From Nannocystis exedens (GTDB taxonomy: Bacteria > Myxococcota_A > Polyangia > Nannocystales > Nannocystaceae): DNA of 64,000 nucleotides. The position numbers and the translations under genes were made by a program. The DNA lies in NCBI RefSeq assembly GCF_002343915.1, contig NZ_NETK01000001.1, positions 5,780,001 through 5,844,000 of the forward strand. Reading direction: 5' to 3'. Each line of letters begins with the position of its first letter. Within the stretch, counting starts at the first letter, position 1. Of this stretch, positions 18,401-27,186 are shown piece by piece. Under the pieces are notes generated by a model that saw only the letters and a program-made list of their open reading frames with translations, ran no database searches and was not told where the DNA came from.

Positions 18401-21400
18401 GGCCCGCGAGACGGCGCTCGAGAGCGGCGACCCCTACGCGGCGTACTGCGCCGGGTTCGCGGTCACCTACCTCCTGGCCGCCGGCACGCCGCTGGCCGAG
18501 GTCCAGCGCGAGGCCGAGCGCGCGCTGGGCGTGGCCCGCCAGGCCGGCTCCGCGTTCGCCATGGCGCTGATCGGCGCCCAGCTCGACCTGATCCGCACCC
18601 TCCGCGCGCCGCTCGTCGGCGACGACGCCCCGGCGGCCGACGAGGAGCGGCTGTTCAGCGACCCGTACGATTCGGGCGCCCTGCTCGCCGTGTTCCGCTC
18701 GGTCCGCGAGCTCCAGGGCTGCTTCCACCGCGAGCGCTACGACGAGGCCGTGGCCCTGGCCGCCCTGGCGCGCGAGCGCCTCGACGTCGCGGCGCGGTTC
18801 TACGAGGAGGCGGAGTTTCACCTGTACTCCGCGCTGGCCCACGCGGCGGTCGGCGCCGTCCACGTCGAGCGGGTGGCGGCGCACCACGCCCAGCTGGCCC
18901 TGTGGGCCGAGGACTCGCCGCAGACGTTCGGCTGTCAGGCGGCGATGGTCGAGGCGGAGCTGGCCCGCCTGCAGGGCCGCGAGCTGGCGGCCGAGCGCCT
19001 CTACGAGCGGGCGATCGGGCTCGCGCGCGCGGAGGGCTTCGTCCAATTCGAGGCGGTCGCGGGCGAGCTGGCGGCGCGCTTCTGGGAGCGCCGCGGGTTC
19101 GCCACCATCGCGGCGGCCTACGCCCGCGAGGCGCAGGACCTCTACGACCGCTGGGGCGCGCGCAGCAAGGTCGAGCTGCTGGCCCGACGGCTGCGGGCCG
19201 GTCGCCCGGCGGTGTCGCCCGTCGAGAAGCTGCTCGAGCGGCTCGACGTCGCGGCGGTGCTGCGCGCGTCGCAGGCGCTGTCGAGCGAGATCGTCCTCGA
19301 GCGACTGATCGAGGCGCTGATGCGCATGATGATCGAGAGCGCCGGCGCGACGCGCGGGGCGCTGGTGATGCTGGCGCGCGGCGAGGTCATGGTCGCCGCG
19401 GTGGCGACGACCGGCAAGGACGGGGTGGCCGTGCAGCTGCGCGGCGCCGCGGCGCCGGCGGAGGAGCTGCCGCAGACGGTCATCCAGTATGTCGTGCGCG
19501 CCCGCGAGAGCGTGCTCCTCGACGACGCCCTGCAGGCCCACCCGTTCGCGGACGACCCGTACATCGCCCGGCACCGCTGCCGCTCGCTGCTGTGCCTGCC
19601 GCTCGCCAAGCAGTCGCAGCTCGTCGCGGTGTTGCTGCTCGAGAACACGCTCACCCCGCACGCGTTCACCTCCGAGCGGATCGCGGTGCTCACCGTGCTC
19701 GCGTCGCAGGCGGCGATCTCGCTCGAGAACGCGCGCCTCTACGCCGAGGTCGGCCGCTCCGAGGGCCGATTGACGCGGATCGTCGACACCATCCCGACGC
19801 TCGCCTGGTCGGCGCGGCCCGACGGGGCGGCGACGTTCTTCAACCGCCAGTGGCTCGACTACACCGGCCTGTCGCTGGCCGAGGCGCAGGCGCAGCGCCA
19901 CCCGAGCGCGACCCACCCCGACGACACGGAGGCGGCGCGCTCGCACTGGCAGCGGCTGGTGCAGGCGGGCGAGCCGGGCTCGTTCGAGGCCCGCCTGCGC
20001 CGCGCCGACGGGGTCTATCGCTGGTTCCTGACGCGGGTGCAGCCGCTGTACGACGAGCAGGGGATCGTCGAGTGGTACGGCACCAGCACCGACATCGAAG
20101 ATCGCAAGCAGGCCGAGATGGAGCTCGACTCGCGGGTCCGCTTCTGGTCGCTGCGCTCCTCGATCTCGAGCCGGCTGGCGGCCGCGCCGACCGACCGCCT
20201 CGACGCGGAGATCGACAAGGCGCTGGCCGAGGTCGGCAACTTCTTCGAGGTCGACAGCATCTTCATCTTCTGGTTCTCGCCCTCCGGCCCCCACGCCGTC
20301 AGCACGCACACGTGGGCCCGGTCGGGCGTGGCGCTGCCGCCGAACACGACCGCGGTGTTCCCCGAGAGCGTCGACGAGATGCGCCGCGGCGAGGACGTGC
20401 CGGTCCACGACGTCGAGCGGATGCCGGAGCACAAGCGCGAGGAGCGGCTCGCGCTCGAGGCGATGGGGATAAAGTCGGTGATCGCGCTGCCGCTGGTGGT
20501 CGGCGGGGTGACGCTCGCCTCGCTCAACCTGGCGTGCACCTCGCGCTACCAGCACTGGACCGACCCGATCCGCCAGCGCCTGCGGATCCTCGGCGAGGTG
20601 TTCGCCAACGCGCTGTGCCGGCGGCGCGCCGAGCTCGACCTCGAGCGCTCCGAGTCGGCCCTCCACCGGGCGCAGACCGACCTCGCCCACGTCACCCGCA
20701 TCACCACGCTCGGCGAGCTGGCGGCCTCGATCGCCCACGAGATCAACCAGCCGCTGACGGCGATCATCGCCGAGGCGGCGGCCTGCACCAACTGGTTGTC
20801 GGCGCCGCAGCCGAAGCTCGACCACGTGCGCGAGTCGCTGGCGGCGATCGCCGGCGAGGGCAGCCGCGCCGGCGAGATCTTGCGGCGGATCCGGGCGCTG
20901 CTGTCGCGCTCGGCGATCGAGACCAACCCCTGCGACCTCACGGCCGTGGTCCACGCGGTGCTGCCGGTCGTGCGCCGCCAGCTGCTGCAGGCCGAGGTGG
21001 TGCTCGAGACGAGCCTGCAGCCGAACCTGCCGGTGGTCGTCGGCGACCCGGTCCAGCTCCAGCAAGTGGTCCTGAACCTGATCCTCAACGCCAACGACGC
21101 CTCGCGGGACGTCGAGCCCGGTCGTCGGCGCATCACGGTTCGCACGTTCGTCGAGTGGGGCGACGAGCCGTCGGTCGTCGTCGAGGTCGAGGACTGGGGC
21201 GTCGGCATCGGCAACACCGACCTGGCGAACCTGTTCCAGCCGTTCTTCACGACCAAGACCCATGGCCTGGGGATGGGGCTGGCGATCAGCCGCTCGATCA
21301 TCGAGCGCCACGGCGGACGCCTGTGGGCCCGGCCCAATCCGTCAAACATCGGTGCTACCTTCGGCTTCTCGCTCACGGCGATCACGTGTCCCTCGCAGCG

Positions 21401-21410
21401 GAGCTCCTGA
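15414..21410 (+). CDS. giant Ser/Thr kinase-like / AAA ATPase / sensor histidine kinase
   Basis: 1998 residues. Order: kinase-like domain (about 20-290), NTPase with Walker A GYPGAGKSSL near 335 and Walker B LVLFLDDLQWAD near 460, a long helical TPR-like region, GAF (about 1290-1440), PAS with PAC (IVDTIPTLAWSARPDG, WYGTSTDIEDRKQ), a second GAF, then HisKA with ELAASIAHEINQPLTAI (phosphoacceptor His near 1776) and HATPase with N, G1 (DWGVGIG) and G2 (GLGMGLAISRS) boxes. In the kinase part HKDLRPANIL is kept, but DFG reads GFG (152-154), and no glycine loop or VAIK-type Lys is seen, so it may be a pseudokinase. The stop overlaps the next start, so the two response regulators downstream are the likely targets. 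Confidence 0.93.
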   Translation: MANTRDSAGGDGGEPRSVDVERLVPLWEEGEVVLARGVRRGDGAAVLVAFGPVARLEHEFALRHAIEPSWGAQPLELACDGGRRPALVLADPGGEVLARLVGHAWDLTTFLRVAIGLAIALDRGHDRGITHKDLRPANILVDARAGAVWLTGFGIASLSLREQQSVGGLVPAGALAYVAPEQTGRMNRSIDARSDLYSLGVTLYQLLTGALPFSATDPAELLHGHLAREPAPPHELLPGIPRPVSAIVTKLLAKTPEDRYQSARGVLTDLRRCLAEWQSFGRVEPFKLGAQDVSRRLRVPEKLYGRDREIDALLAAFARVVAGGARELVLVTGYPGAGKSSLVNELRRVLLPARALFASGKADESTREVPYAPFAHGLRTVMRGILAQSEAEVGRWRESLQRAVGPNGRLIVDLVPELALVIGEQAAVAELPPEEANNRFYAVFRRFLGVFATAEHPLVLFLDDLQWADEATLDLLEHVVRQDDAKHLFLVGACRDQQVDARHPLARAIARMTAAGATVREIAVPPLQVQDFEKILGGALACSREHVRPLARLVYEKTSGNPFFAIQFVTALYDDALIGFDPVSGRWTWDVTRIQAQNFTDNVVELMLTRFGAMPAATREALKDLACLGRTAPTRTLELVHGEHVHAALAEAIRSGLVFQLDGAYSFLHDRVREASYALLAESERPAAHRRIAQRLLAGTPSERREEAVFDIVNPYNSGASLVVEDDERLLLAELNLLAGRRARASSAYAQALKYLTQASALLPADRWQRCPALAFPIELAVAECEWLSGATGSAEARLSRLASHVTDPIDLAAIVCLQIHLYTTTDRFDRVVPICRAYLRGVGIALPAASTDDEVLAQYQGMRARMGERSIESLLDLPPMTDPRHRAVIDVLSLAATPAYFVDKNLYALLIIHIVLLSLEHGNTDGSALAFSLLPSVIGPRFSAYRDGYRFGRLSADLVDKRGLDRYAARVLMVYAINVIPWTSHLGASHAIIKRARETALESGDPYAAYCAGFAVTYLLAAGTPLAEVQREAERALGVARQAGSAFAMALIGAQLDLIRTLRAPLVGDDAPAADEERLFSDPYDSGALLAVFRSVRELQGCFHRERYDEAVALAALARERLDVAARFYEEAEFHLYSALAHAAVGAVHVERVAAHHAQLALWAEDSPQTFGCQAAMVEAELARLQGRELAAERLYERAIGLARAEGFVQFEAVAGELAARFWERRGFATIAAAYAREAQDLYDRWGARSKVELLARRLRAGRPAVSPVEKLLERLDVAAVLRASQALSSEIVLERLIEALMRMMIESAGATRGALVMLARGEVMVAAVATTGKDGVAVQLRGAAAPAEELPQTVIQYVVRARESVLLDDALQAHPFADDPYIARHRCRSLLCLPLAKQSQLVAVLLLENTLTPHAFTSERIAVLTVLASQAAISLENARLYAEVGRSEGRLTRIVDTIPTLAWSARPDGAATFFNRQWLDYTGLSLAEAQAQRHPSATHPDDTEAARSHWQRLVQAGEPGSFEARLRRADGVYRWFLTRVQPLYDEQGIVEWYGTSTDIEDRKQAEMELDSRVRFWSLRSSISSRLAAAPTDRLDAEIDKALAEVGNFFEVDSIFIFWFSPSGPHAVSTHTWARSGVALPPNTTAVFPESVDEMRRGEDVPVHDVERMPEHKREERLALEAMGIKSVIALPLVVGGVTLASLNLACTSRYQHWTDPIRQRLRILGEVFANALCRRRAELDLERSESALHRAQTDLAHVTRITTLGELAASIAHEINQPLTAIIAEAAACTNWLSAPQPKLDHVRESLAAIAGEGSRAGEILRRIRALLSRSAIETNPCDLTAVVHAVLPVVRRQLLQAEVVLETSLQPNLPVVVGDPVQLQQVVLNLILNANDASRDVEPGRRRITVRTFVEWGDEPSVVVEVEDWGVGIGNTDLANLFQPFFTTKTHGLGMGLAISRSIIERHGGRLWARPNPSNIGATFGFSLTAITCPSQRSS

Positions 21411-22066
21411 TGACCGCGACCTCGACCCTCTCTCCAGCGGCCCCCAAGGTCTTCGTCGTCGACGACGACCCGTCCGTGCGCGTCGGCCTGAGCCGGCTCC
21501 TCGCGTCGGTCGACCTCGAGGTCGAGACGTTCTCGTGCGCCGAGAGCTTCCTGTCGGCCGACCGCTCCGACGCGCGCGGCTGCGCGGTGCTCGACGTCAA
21601 GCTGCCGCAGCTCGACGGCCTCGAGCTGCAGCGCCGGCTGACCGACGCGCGGGTCTCGTTGCCGATCATCTTCCTCACCGGGCAGGGCGACATCCCGATG
21701 TCGGTGCGGGCGATGAAGGCGGGGGCCGTCGAGTTCATGACCAAGCCGTTCCAGCCGGCGGACCTGATCGCGGCGGTGCGCGAGGCGCTCGAGCGCGACC
21801 GCGTGGCCCGGATCGAGCGCGACGACCTGGCGGCGCTGACGTGCCGCTACGAGTCGCTCACCGCCCGCGAGCGCGAGGTGATGCGCGGGGTGGCGGCCGG
21901 CCAGCTCAACAAGCAGATCGCGGCGGAGTTCGGCACCCGCGAGGCGACGGTGAAGGAGCAGCGGGCCAAGGTGATGGAGAAGATGCGGGCCCGGTCGGTC
22001 GCCGAGCTGGTGCGCTTCGCCCTGCGCCTCGGCCACCTAGAGGGCGACGGAGGGCGAAGTCAATGA
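21410..22066 (+). CDS. FixJ/TodT-type response regulator (REC-LuxR HTH)
   Basis: 218 residues; the ATG overlaps the stop of the giant sensor (TGATG). The receiver has VVDDDPS, phosphoacceptor D62 in AVLDVKLPQLDG, T in FLTGQGD and K in TKPF. The output is a LuxR-type HTH (ESLTAREREVMRGVAAGQLNKQIAAEFGTREATVK). It should be phosphorylated by the upstream histidine kinase and activate transcription. Its stop overlaps the next start by ATGA. Confidence 0.95.
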   Translation: MTATSTLSPAAPKVFVVDDDPSVRVGLSRLLASVDLEVETFSCAESFLSADRSDARGCAVLDVKLPQLDGLELQRRLTDARVSLPIIFLTGQGDIPMSVRAMKAGAVEFMTKPFQPADLIAAVREALERDRVARIERDDLAALTCRYESLTAREREVMRGVAAGQLNKQIAAEFGTREATVKEQRAKVMEKMRARSVAELVRFALRLGHLEGDGGRSQ

Positions 22067-22434
22067 GCGACGAACGCCTGATCGGCATCGTCGACGACGA
22101 CGCGTCGCTGCGCCGCTCGCTCGGCAACCTGCTCGGGTCCACCGGCTTCAACGTCGAGACGTTCGCCTCGGCCGAGGCGTTCCTGCAGGCCGGCAAGGCC
22201 GAGGCGATGGACGCGCTGGTCCTCGACGTGCGCATGCCGGGGATGAGCGGCGTCGACCTGCTCGTCGAGCTCGGCCGCCGCGACTCGCGGCTGCCGGTCG
22301 TCGTCCTCACCGCCCACGGCGACGACGACGTGCGCAAGCAGTGCCTCCGCGCCGGCGCGCTGGCATTTTTGACCAAGCCGTTCCAGGCCCAGGAGCTGCT
22401 CGACGCGATCGAGCGGGTCACGAGCGGCGAGTGA
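22063..22434 (+). CDS. stand-alone receiver-domain response regulator
   Basis: 123 residues, a receiver only: VDDDASLRRSL, D55 in LVLDVRMPGMSG, VLTAHGD and LTKPF. There is no output domain, so it may act as a phosphate sink or by protein contacts, competing with or supplementing the LuxR-type regulator upstream. Start overlaps the previous stop (ATGA), making a three-gene translationally coupled unit. Confidence 0.92.
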   Translation: MSDERLIGIVDDDASLRRSLGNLLGSTGFNVETFASAEAFLQAGKAEAMDALVLDVRMPGMSGVDLLVELGRRDSRLPVVVLTAHGDDDVRKQCLRAGALAFLTKPFQAQELLDAIERVTSGE

Positions 22435-22658
22435 CCCGCGGGCGCGGTGCGGCGCCGGTCAGAGGGAGGACACGGGTCCGACCGCCGCCGGCCCTGCCTG
22501 CGGTGACGGCGTGACCGCAGATGACACGACTTCGACGAGGTGACCGGCCCAGCAAGCCGACGGGATGTCGCGAAAAAGCGGCGCGCTCGCCCGGCGCGGT
22601 GCGACTCGATGCCGCGGCCTCGTTCGCGCCCGGCAGGCCCTCTGCTAGCGTCACGAGA

Positions 22659-22757
22659 ATGGACTCTCCCGCCGAGGCTCGTCGTCCGCTGCTCCTGCTC
22701 GTGGCCTTCGTGGCCACCGGTGTGGCGATCTTCCTGATGTTCGTGCAGCCGAGCTGA
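22659..22757 (+). CDS. 32-residue single-TM membrane peptide
   Basis: ATG at 22659 gives MDSPAEARRP followed by one TM helix (LLLLVAFVATGVAIFLMFV) and a stop. Two Arg before and none after the helix predict N-in topology. The sequence TGCTAGCGT just upstream resembles a minus-10 region. Function unknown; could be a small membrane regulator or a chance reading frame. Confidence 0.4.
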   Translation: MDSPAEARRPLLLLVAFVATGVAIFLMFVQPS

Positions 22758-22772
22758 GACGGGCTCGAACGC

Positions 22773-23078
22773 TCACGCGCACCCGGCCTCGACCTGGCAA
22801 CGCATGCTCACGAGCCGGGTGCCGACCGTCTCAACGATGCACTCCGGCGCCTGCAGCGGCGTGTACATCTCGTCGGCCGTCTCCGGGTCGAGGTACTCGT
22901 TGCACAGCGCCTCGCACTCGTCGGCGGACAGCTCGCCGTCGTCCTCGGCGGCGTCGTACTCGGCGCGCGGCACCTCGACCTCGGGGCTGTAGTAGCAGGG
23001 CCCCGTCTCGGTGCTCTCGCCATGGTTGCAGGCGACGATCAGGGTGAGGGAGGACAGAAGCCAGAACGTCTTCGACAT
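22773..23078 (-). CDS. small Cys-rich lipoprotein
   Basis: 101 residues from ATG 23078: MSKTFWLLSSLTLIVAC with lipobox L-I-V-A-C, then an acidic mature part with Cys at CYYSPE, ECEALCNEY, ECIVE, RCQ and the C-terminal GCA. Paired Cys suggest disulfides on the periplasmic or surface side. Small lipoproteins of this style are common in myxobacteria. Function unknown. Confidence 0.6.
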   Translation of the reverse strand: MSKTFWLLSSLTLIVACNHGESTETGPCYYSPEVEVPRAEYDAAEDDGELSADECEALCNEYLDPETADEMYTPLQAPECIVETVGTRLVSMRCQVEAGCA

Positions 23079-23219
23079 GACGCCGAGATAGCCGCGGGAC
23101 CCGGCGCGGCGGATCGACGCGCGCGCGGCCGGCCCCTCACGACGCGGATGTCGCTGCGCATCCGGCCGATATGACATCCGTGGTGCAGGCCGCTCGCGCC
23201 GGCGCGCGGCGCTCCTGCT

Positions 23220-24044
23220 TCAACCGCGACGGCCCGCGCGGCTGCCCAAGGGCACCTCGCGCACATCGCCGGCTTCGGCGTCCTCGACCTCGGCGACGAA
23301 CGCGGACAGCAGCTCGCACAGGGCAGCCGGCCGGTCGAACTGCAGCGCGTGGGCGACCCGCGGCACGCGGACCAGCCGGCCGTCGGGCAGCGCCGCCGCC
23401 AGCTGCTCGGCCACACGGTCGGGGACGATCCGATCGCGCCGGCCGCGGAGCACCAGGACCGGGCAGCGGACCTCCTGCGCGCGGGCGAGCGGGCGGTCGC
23501 GCAGCATCGCCGCCACCGTCGCGACGTAGCGCCGCACGCCCATCTGCGCCGCCATGCGCAGCAGCGTGAGGTTGTACGCGACCGACTCGAACAGCGAGTC
23601 GGCCAGAAGGCCCAGCGCGTAGCGCGGCAGCGACTGCAGCTCGTCGCCGGTCGTCGGCCCGATCAACGTCAGCGAGGCCGCGCGCTCGGGGAACCGGCGG
23701 GCCAGCGCGAGCGCGACCTGACAGCCCATCGAGTTGCCGACGACGTGCGCGCGCTCGACGTCGACGGCGTCGAGGAAGCGGGCCTGCCACTCGCCGAGCT
23801 CGGCGATCCCCAGGGCTCGCCGCGGGCCGGCCGACTCGCCGTAGCCCGGCATGTCGGCCGCGAGCACGAGGCCGCCGCGCGGGCTCTCGGCGAGGTGCGC
23901 CAGCGTCGGCAAGAACGCGTCGCTCGAGCAGGCGAGCCCGTGGACCAGGAGGAGCGGTGGTCCGCCGGCGGCCGGCTCGATCCGCCGGTAGCGAGTGGCA
24001 CGGCCGTGGACGGAGATCCGCACGATCGACGAGGCGCGCGACAT
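23220..24044 (-). CDS. alpha/beta hydrolase
   Basis: 274 residues. Oxyanion motif LLLVHGLACSS, nucleophile elbow GNSMG, acid in RGRRDRIVPD and catalytic His in VAHALQF. Length and lid (about 140-190) fit the esterase/lactonase/C-C hydrolase group, which cannot be separated by sequence alone. No signal peptide, so cytosolic. It diverges from the amidohydrolase gene across a 236-base gap; a shared degradative pathway is possible but unproven. Confidence 0.85.
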   Translation of the reverse strand: MSRASSIVRISVHGRATRYRRIEPAAGGPPLLLVHGLACSSDAFLPTLAHLAESPRGGLVLAADMPGYGESAGPRRALGIAELGEWQARFLDAVDVERAHVVGNSMGCQVALALARRFPERAASLTLIGPTTGDELQSLPRYALGLLADSLFESVAYNLTLLRMAAQMGVRRYVATVAAMLRDRPLARAQEVRCPVLVLRGRRDRIVPDRVAEQLAAALPDGRLVRVPRVAHALQFDRPAALCELLSAFVAEVEDAEAGDVREVPLGSRAGRRG

Positions 24045-24280
24045 GGGCGGATCCTGTGTGTCGCAATTCGTCGGCGCGCGCCGCCCGGCCCGCCGGCGGG
24101 CTCATTCGCGCTCGACCCTCCGCGCGCCGTCGCCCGGCGCCGCCCCCGGCTCCCGCGGCCCCCGAAGCGGCGCCGTGGGCGGTCGGCCGCCCCACGCCCG
24201 TACCTCGCGGAGCGCACGCGCGGGACCGGATCGGAGTGCGAGCGCGGCGAGCTGAACAAGGCTCTCCGGGCGAGGTCCCC

Positions 24281-25741
24281 ATGCCGCGCAAATCGCTCAT
24301 CGACCCGCCGCTCGTGTCCCCCATTCCGTTCACCGCCGGCTCCAACGGCGAGTTCGTCCCCGACGAGCCCGGCGCGGCGCAGGCCCGCGCCGAGGCGCGC
24401 TTCCGGGACCTGGTCGACGTCCGCTGCCGTCGCCTCGGCGTGTCGCGACGCGCCTTCCTCGACAGCGCGGCCGGCACCGCGACCGCGCTCCTCGTGCTGC
24501 AGGAGCTCGGCGGCTGTCGGCCCGGCGGCGGCCCGACGGGCGGCGGATACGTCCTCGACGAGCCGAGCACCTGGGACTCCGCGCGCGCCTGCGAGGCGAT
24601 CGCCGGCGGGCAATTCGTGTTCGACGTCCAGACCCACCACGTCGACGCGCGCGGCGCCTGGCGCGACACCGACGAGCGCTGGCAACATTTCATGGCCAGC
24701 CTGCCGACCGAATGGTGCCACGCGAGCGACGAGGTCGAATGCTTCGACCGCGAGCACTACATCCGCGAGATCTTCGTCAACAGCGACACCCACGTCGCGG
24801 TCCTGTCCAACGTCCCGGCCGAGCCCGGCCAGCACCCGCTCGACACCGCCGAGCAGGCGGCGACCCGCGCGGTGATCGAGCAGTTGTCGCACTCCGAGCG
24901 CCTCGTGATCCACGGCCTCGTCCACCCCGAGCGCGGCGAGCAGGCGCTCGAGCGGATGCAGCAGCAGAAGGAGGTCCACCGGATCGCCGCGTGGAAGGTC
25001 TACACCTTGTGGGGCGACTGGCGGCTCGACGACGACACCGGCCGGGCCTTCCTCGACCGCGCGCGCCAGCTCGACGTGAAGATCGTGTGCGCCCACAAGG
25101 GCCTGCCGCTGTTCGACACCGACCCCGCGTTCGCGCGCCCCGACGACGTCGGCCCGGCCGCGAAGGCGTACCCCGACCTCAAGTTCCTCGTGTACCACTC
25201 CGCGTACGACACCGGCGTCACCGAGGGCCCCTACGACCCCGAGGGCGCCGGCATCGACCGGCTGATCCGCACCTGCATGGAGCACGGCATCGGCCCGGAC
25301 GGCAACGTGTGGGCCGAGCTCGGCGCGACCTGGCGACACTTGATGAGCCGGCCCGTCGCCGCGCAGCACGCGATCGGCAAGCTGCTCAAGTACTTCGGCC
25401 CCGAGCGGATCTTGTGGGGCACCGATTCGATCTGGTTCGGCTCGCCGCAGGGCCAGCTCGACGCCTTCCGCGCTTTTACGATCTCCGAGGAGCTGCAGGA
25501 GAAGCACGGCTATCCGCCGCTGACCGAGGACGTCAAGGCCAAGATCCTCGGCCTCAACGCCGCCGCGGTCTACGGCATCGACCCCGCCGCGCAGCGCTGC
25601 GCGATCGAGGCCGACGCGCTCGCGCAGCACAAGCAGCGCGTCGCGGCCGAGCCCCGCCTGCGCCGCCGCGCCCCCGCCTTCGGGCCGCAGACCCGGCAGC
25701 AATTCCTGGCGATGATCCGCGAGCTCGGCGGCTCGCATTGA
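24281..25741 (+). CDS. Tat-exported amidohydrolase-2 family metal-dependent hydrolase
   Basis: 486 residues from ATG 24281. A twin-arginine signal (GVSRRAFLDSAAGTATALLVL) lies unusually deep, at about residues 47-68, after a charged leader. The TIM-barrel part starts FDVQTHHVDARG and has VIHGLVHPE, WKVYTLWGDW, KIVCAHKGLP, FLVYHSAYD and the late metal/acid site ILWGTDSIWFGSP. This matches amidohydrolase family 2 (ACMSD/gamma-resorcylate decarboxylase-like), hydrolases or decarboxylases of carboxylated rings or lactones. Substrate unknown. Confidence 0.82.
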   Translation: MPRKSLIDPPLVSPIPFTAGSNGEFVPDEPGAAQARAEARFRDLVDVRCRRLGVSRRAFLDSAAGTATALLVLQELGGCRPGGGPTGGGYVLDEPSTWDSARACEAIAGGQFVFDVQTHHVDARGAWRDTDERWQHFMASLPTEWCHASDEVECFDREHYIREIFVNSDTHVAVLSNVPAEPGQHPLDTAEQAATRAVIEQLSHSERLVIHGLVHPERGEQALERMQQQKEVHRIAAWKVYTLWGDWRLDDDTGRAFLDRARQLDVKIVCAHKGLPLFDTDPAFARPDDVGPAAKAYPDLKFLVYHSAYDTGVTEGPYDPEGAGIDRLIRTCMEHGIGPDGNVWAELGATWRHLMSRPVAAQHAIGKLLKYFGPERILWGTDSIWFGSPQGQLDAFRAFTISEELQEKHGYPPLTEDVKAKILGLNAAAVYGIDPAAQRCAIEADALAQHKQRVAAEPRLRRRAPAFGPQTRQQFLAMIRELGGSH

Positions 25742-25942
25742 CGGGTGACGGCGACGGCGGCCAGCGCTCGTGCTCGGTCGCTTCCCGGCGCCTCGCGGTG
25801 ACCGCGGCGCTGCTCGCGGTCCGGCGCGCCGGCGACCCCGAGCCGACCGCCGTGCGCCTGTCGGTGCGGCGTGACGGCGGCGAGCGGCAACCGCGAGCCG
25901 GCGTGACGTCGCGGGGTCGCGCCCTTCGCCGGTCGCGCGCCG

Positions 25943-26563
25943 TCAAGGTTTGCGGGCGACGAGGTCGATCAGCGCCGACATGCCGCGGTGGCCGTGACCC
26001 TCGTGGAGCTCGACGTCGCGCTCCACGAGCTCGAGGATCGTGAGCTCGGCGAACACGCGCCGCAGGAGCTCGGCGGTGTACATGTACTCGGGGACAGGCG
26101 GCCCGCCGGTGCGGTAGCCGAGCTGCTCCGGGCGATAACCCTCGAGCAGCAACAGGCCGCCCGGGGCGAGCGCCGCCTGCATGCGCGTGAGCAGCTGGTC
26201 GCGCAGCGGCGGGAGGGCGAACTGGATGAAGATCGCCACCACGAGGTCGAAGCGGGCGCGGCCCATGTCCCACGCGGCGAGGTCGGCCTGCTCGAAGCGG
26301 ACGTGCACGCCCCGCTCGGCGGCGAGCGCACGCGCCTTGTCCTGGGCGGCGCTCGACACGTCGACCGAGAGCACGTCCAGCCCTCGCTCCGCCAGCCACA
26401 CGCCGTTGCGGCCCTCGCCGTCGGCGAGCACGAGGGCCCGCGCGCCGGGGCGGAGCAGGTGCGCCTTGCCGGCGAGGAAGGCGTTCGGCGCCTTGCCGAA
26501 CACGTACTCGGGGTCCTGGAAGCGTTCGTCCCAGCGTTTGCTGTCGGTCGCAGGGTCCGTCAT
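25943..26563 (-). CDS. class I SAM-dependent methyltransferase (TehB-like)
   Basis: 206 residues from ATG 26563. MTDPATDSKRWDERFQDPEYVFGKAPNAFL is the usual N-terminus of the TehB/thiopurine-like subgroup (given here only as landmark). Motif I is LVLADGEGRNGVWLAERG; VDVSSAAQDKAR and FEQADLAAWD follow, and the post-motif is ALAPGGLLLLEGY. Probably detoxifies small nucleophiles or chalcogen anions. The gene sits alone. Confidence 0.85.
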   Translation of the reverse strand: MTDPATDSKRWDERFQDPEYVFGKAPNAFLAGKAHLLRPGARALVLADGEGRNGVWLAERGLDVLSVDVSSAAQDKARALAAERGVHVRFEQADLAAWDMGRARFDLVVAIFIQFALPPLRDQLLTRMQAALAPGGLLLLEGYRPEQLGYRTGGPPVPEYMYTAELLRRVFAELTILELVERDVELHEGHGHRGMSALIDLVARKP

Positions 26564-26736
26564 GCGGCACCTGCCTCGGTCCGTCGCGGTCGGAGTCTCA
26601 TGATCAGAGGCTAGGCGACCGTTCCGGACCGCGGCAGAGCGCCGATTTCGTCGCGATCGGCGGATCTTCGGATCGCGCGGCCGGCGACCCGCCGGCGCCT
26701 GGCCGACGAGACAGGCGGCCGGCGAGCCGCGCGCGC

Positions 26737-27186
26737 TCAGCCGTCCTCGCGGCTCGGGTTGTCGAGGATGAAGAAGTTGCTCGGCTCGCCGTTGGCCCGG
26801 TGCTCCTGATAGACGAACACCAGCCGCCGCTCGTCGAACGGCTTGAACCACTCCTCCCACTCGATCTCCTCGAGGTTCTCCCCGCCGAAGCCCGGGAAGT
26901 CGAAGCGGAGGACGCCGGCGCGGCCGCCGTGCTCGGTGTTGCTGACGGTCGCCGGGTTGGCCCCGCGCTCCTCGGCCCAGCGGCAGATGACGTCGTGGTT
27001 GCGCGTCGCCAGCGTCTGGCCGGGCCGGTCCTCGTGCTCGTCGACCGAGTGGATCCACTTGGCCCGCTTCGCCGACCTGGACAGGCCCTCTTCTTCGTTC
27101 TCGTCCCTGTTTCCGCCGGCCTCTCGCTGACGCGGCCGGGCCTCTTCGCTGCGCTCGCCTCGTTCCTTGTCCCGCTTCGACGTCAT
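26737..27186 (-). CDS. hypothetical acidic protein
   Basis: 149 residues from ATG 27186, preceded by a strong ribosome site (GAGGAGGAG, 5-6 bases before). The first 45 residues are charged and disordered (ERGERSEEARPRQRE). The rest is folded: IHSVDEHEDRPGQTLATRNHDVICRWAEERGA, VLRFDFPGFGG, EWEEWFKPFDERRLVFVYQE. The pattern suggests a small cytosolic domain; I do not know its function. Confidence 0.65.
   Translation of the reverse strand: MTSKRDKERGERSEEARPRQREAGGNRDENEEEGLSRSAKRAKWIHSVDEHEDRPGQTLATRNHDVICRWAEERGANPATVSNTEHGGRAGVLRFDFPGFGGENLEEIEWEEWFKPFDERRLVFVYQEHRANGEPSNFFILDNPSREDG

Noticed and set aside
15399..21311. Minus-strand open frame of about 1970 codons opposite the giant sensor
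   Set aside because: Mirror of a real gene in GC-rich DNA: the sequence is Arg/Gly/Gln/His-rich without domains, while the plus strand has full kinase, ATPase and histidine kinase motifs.
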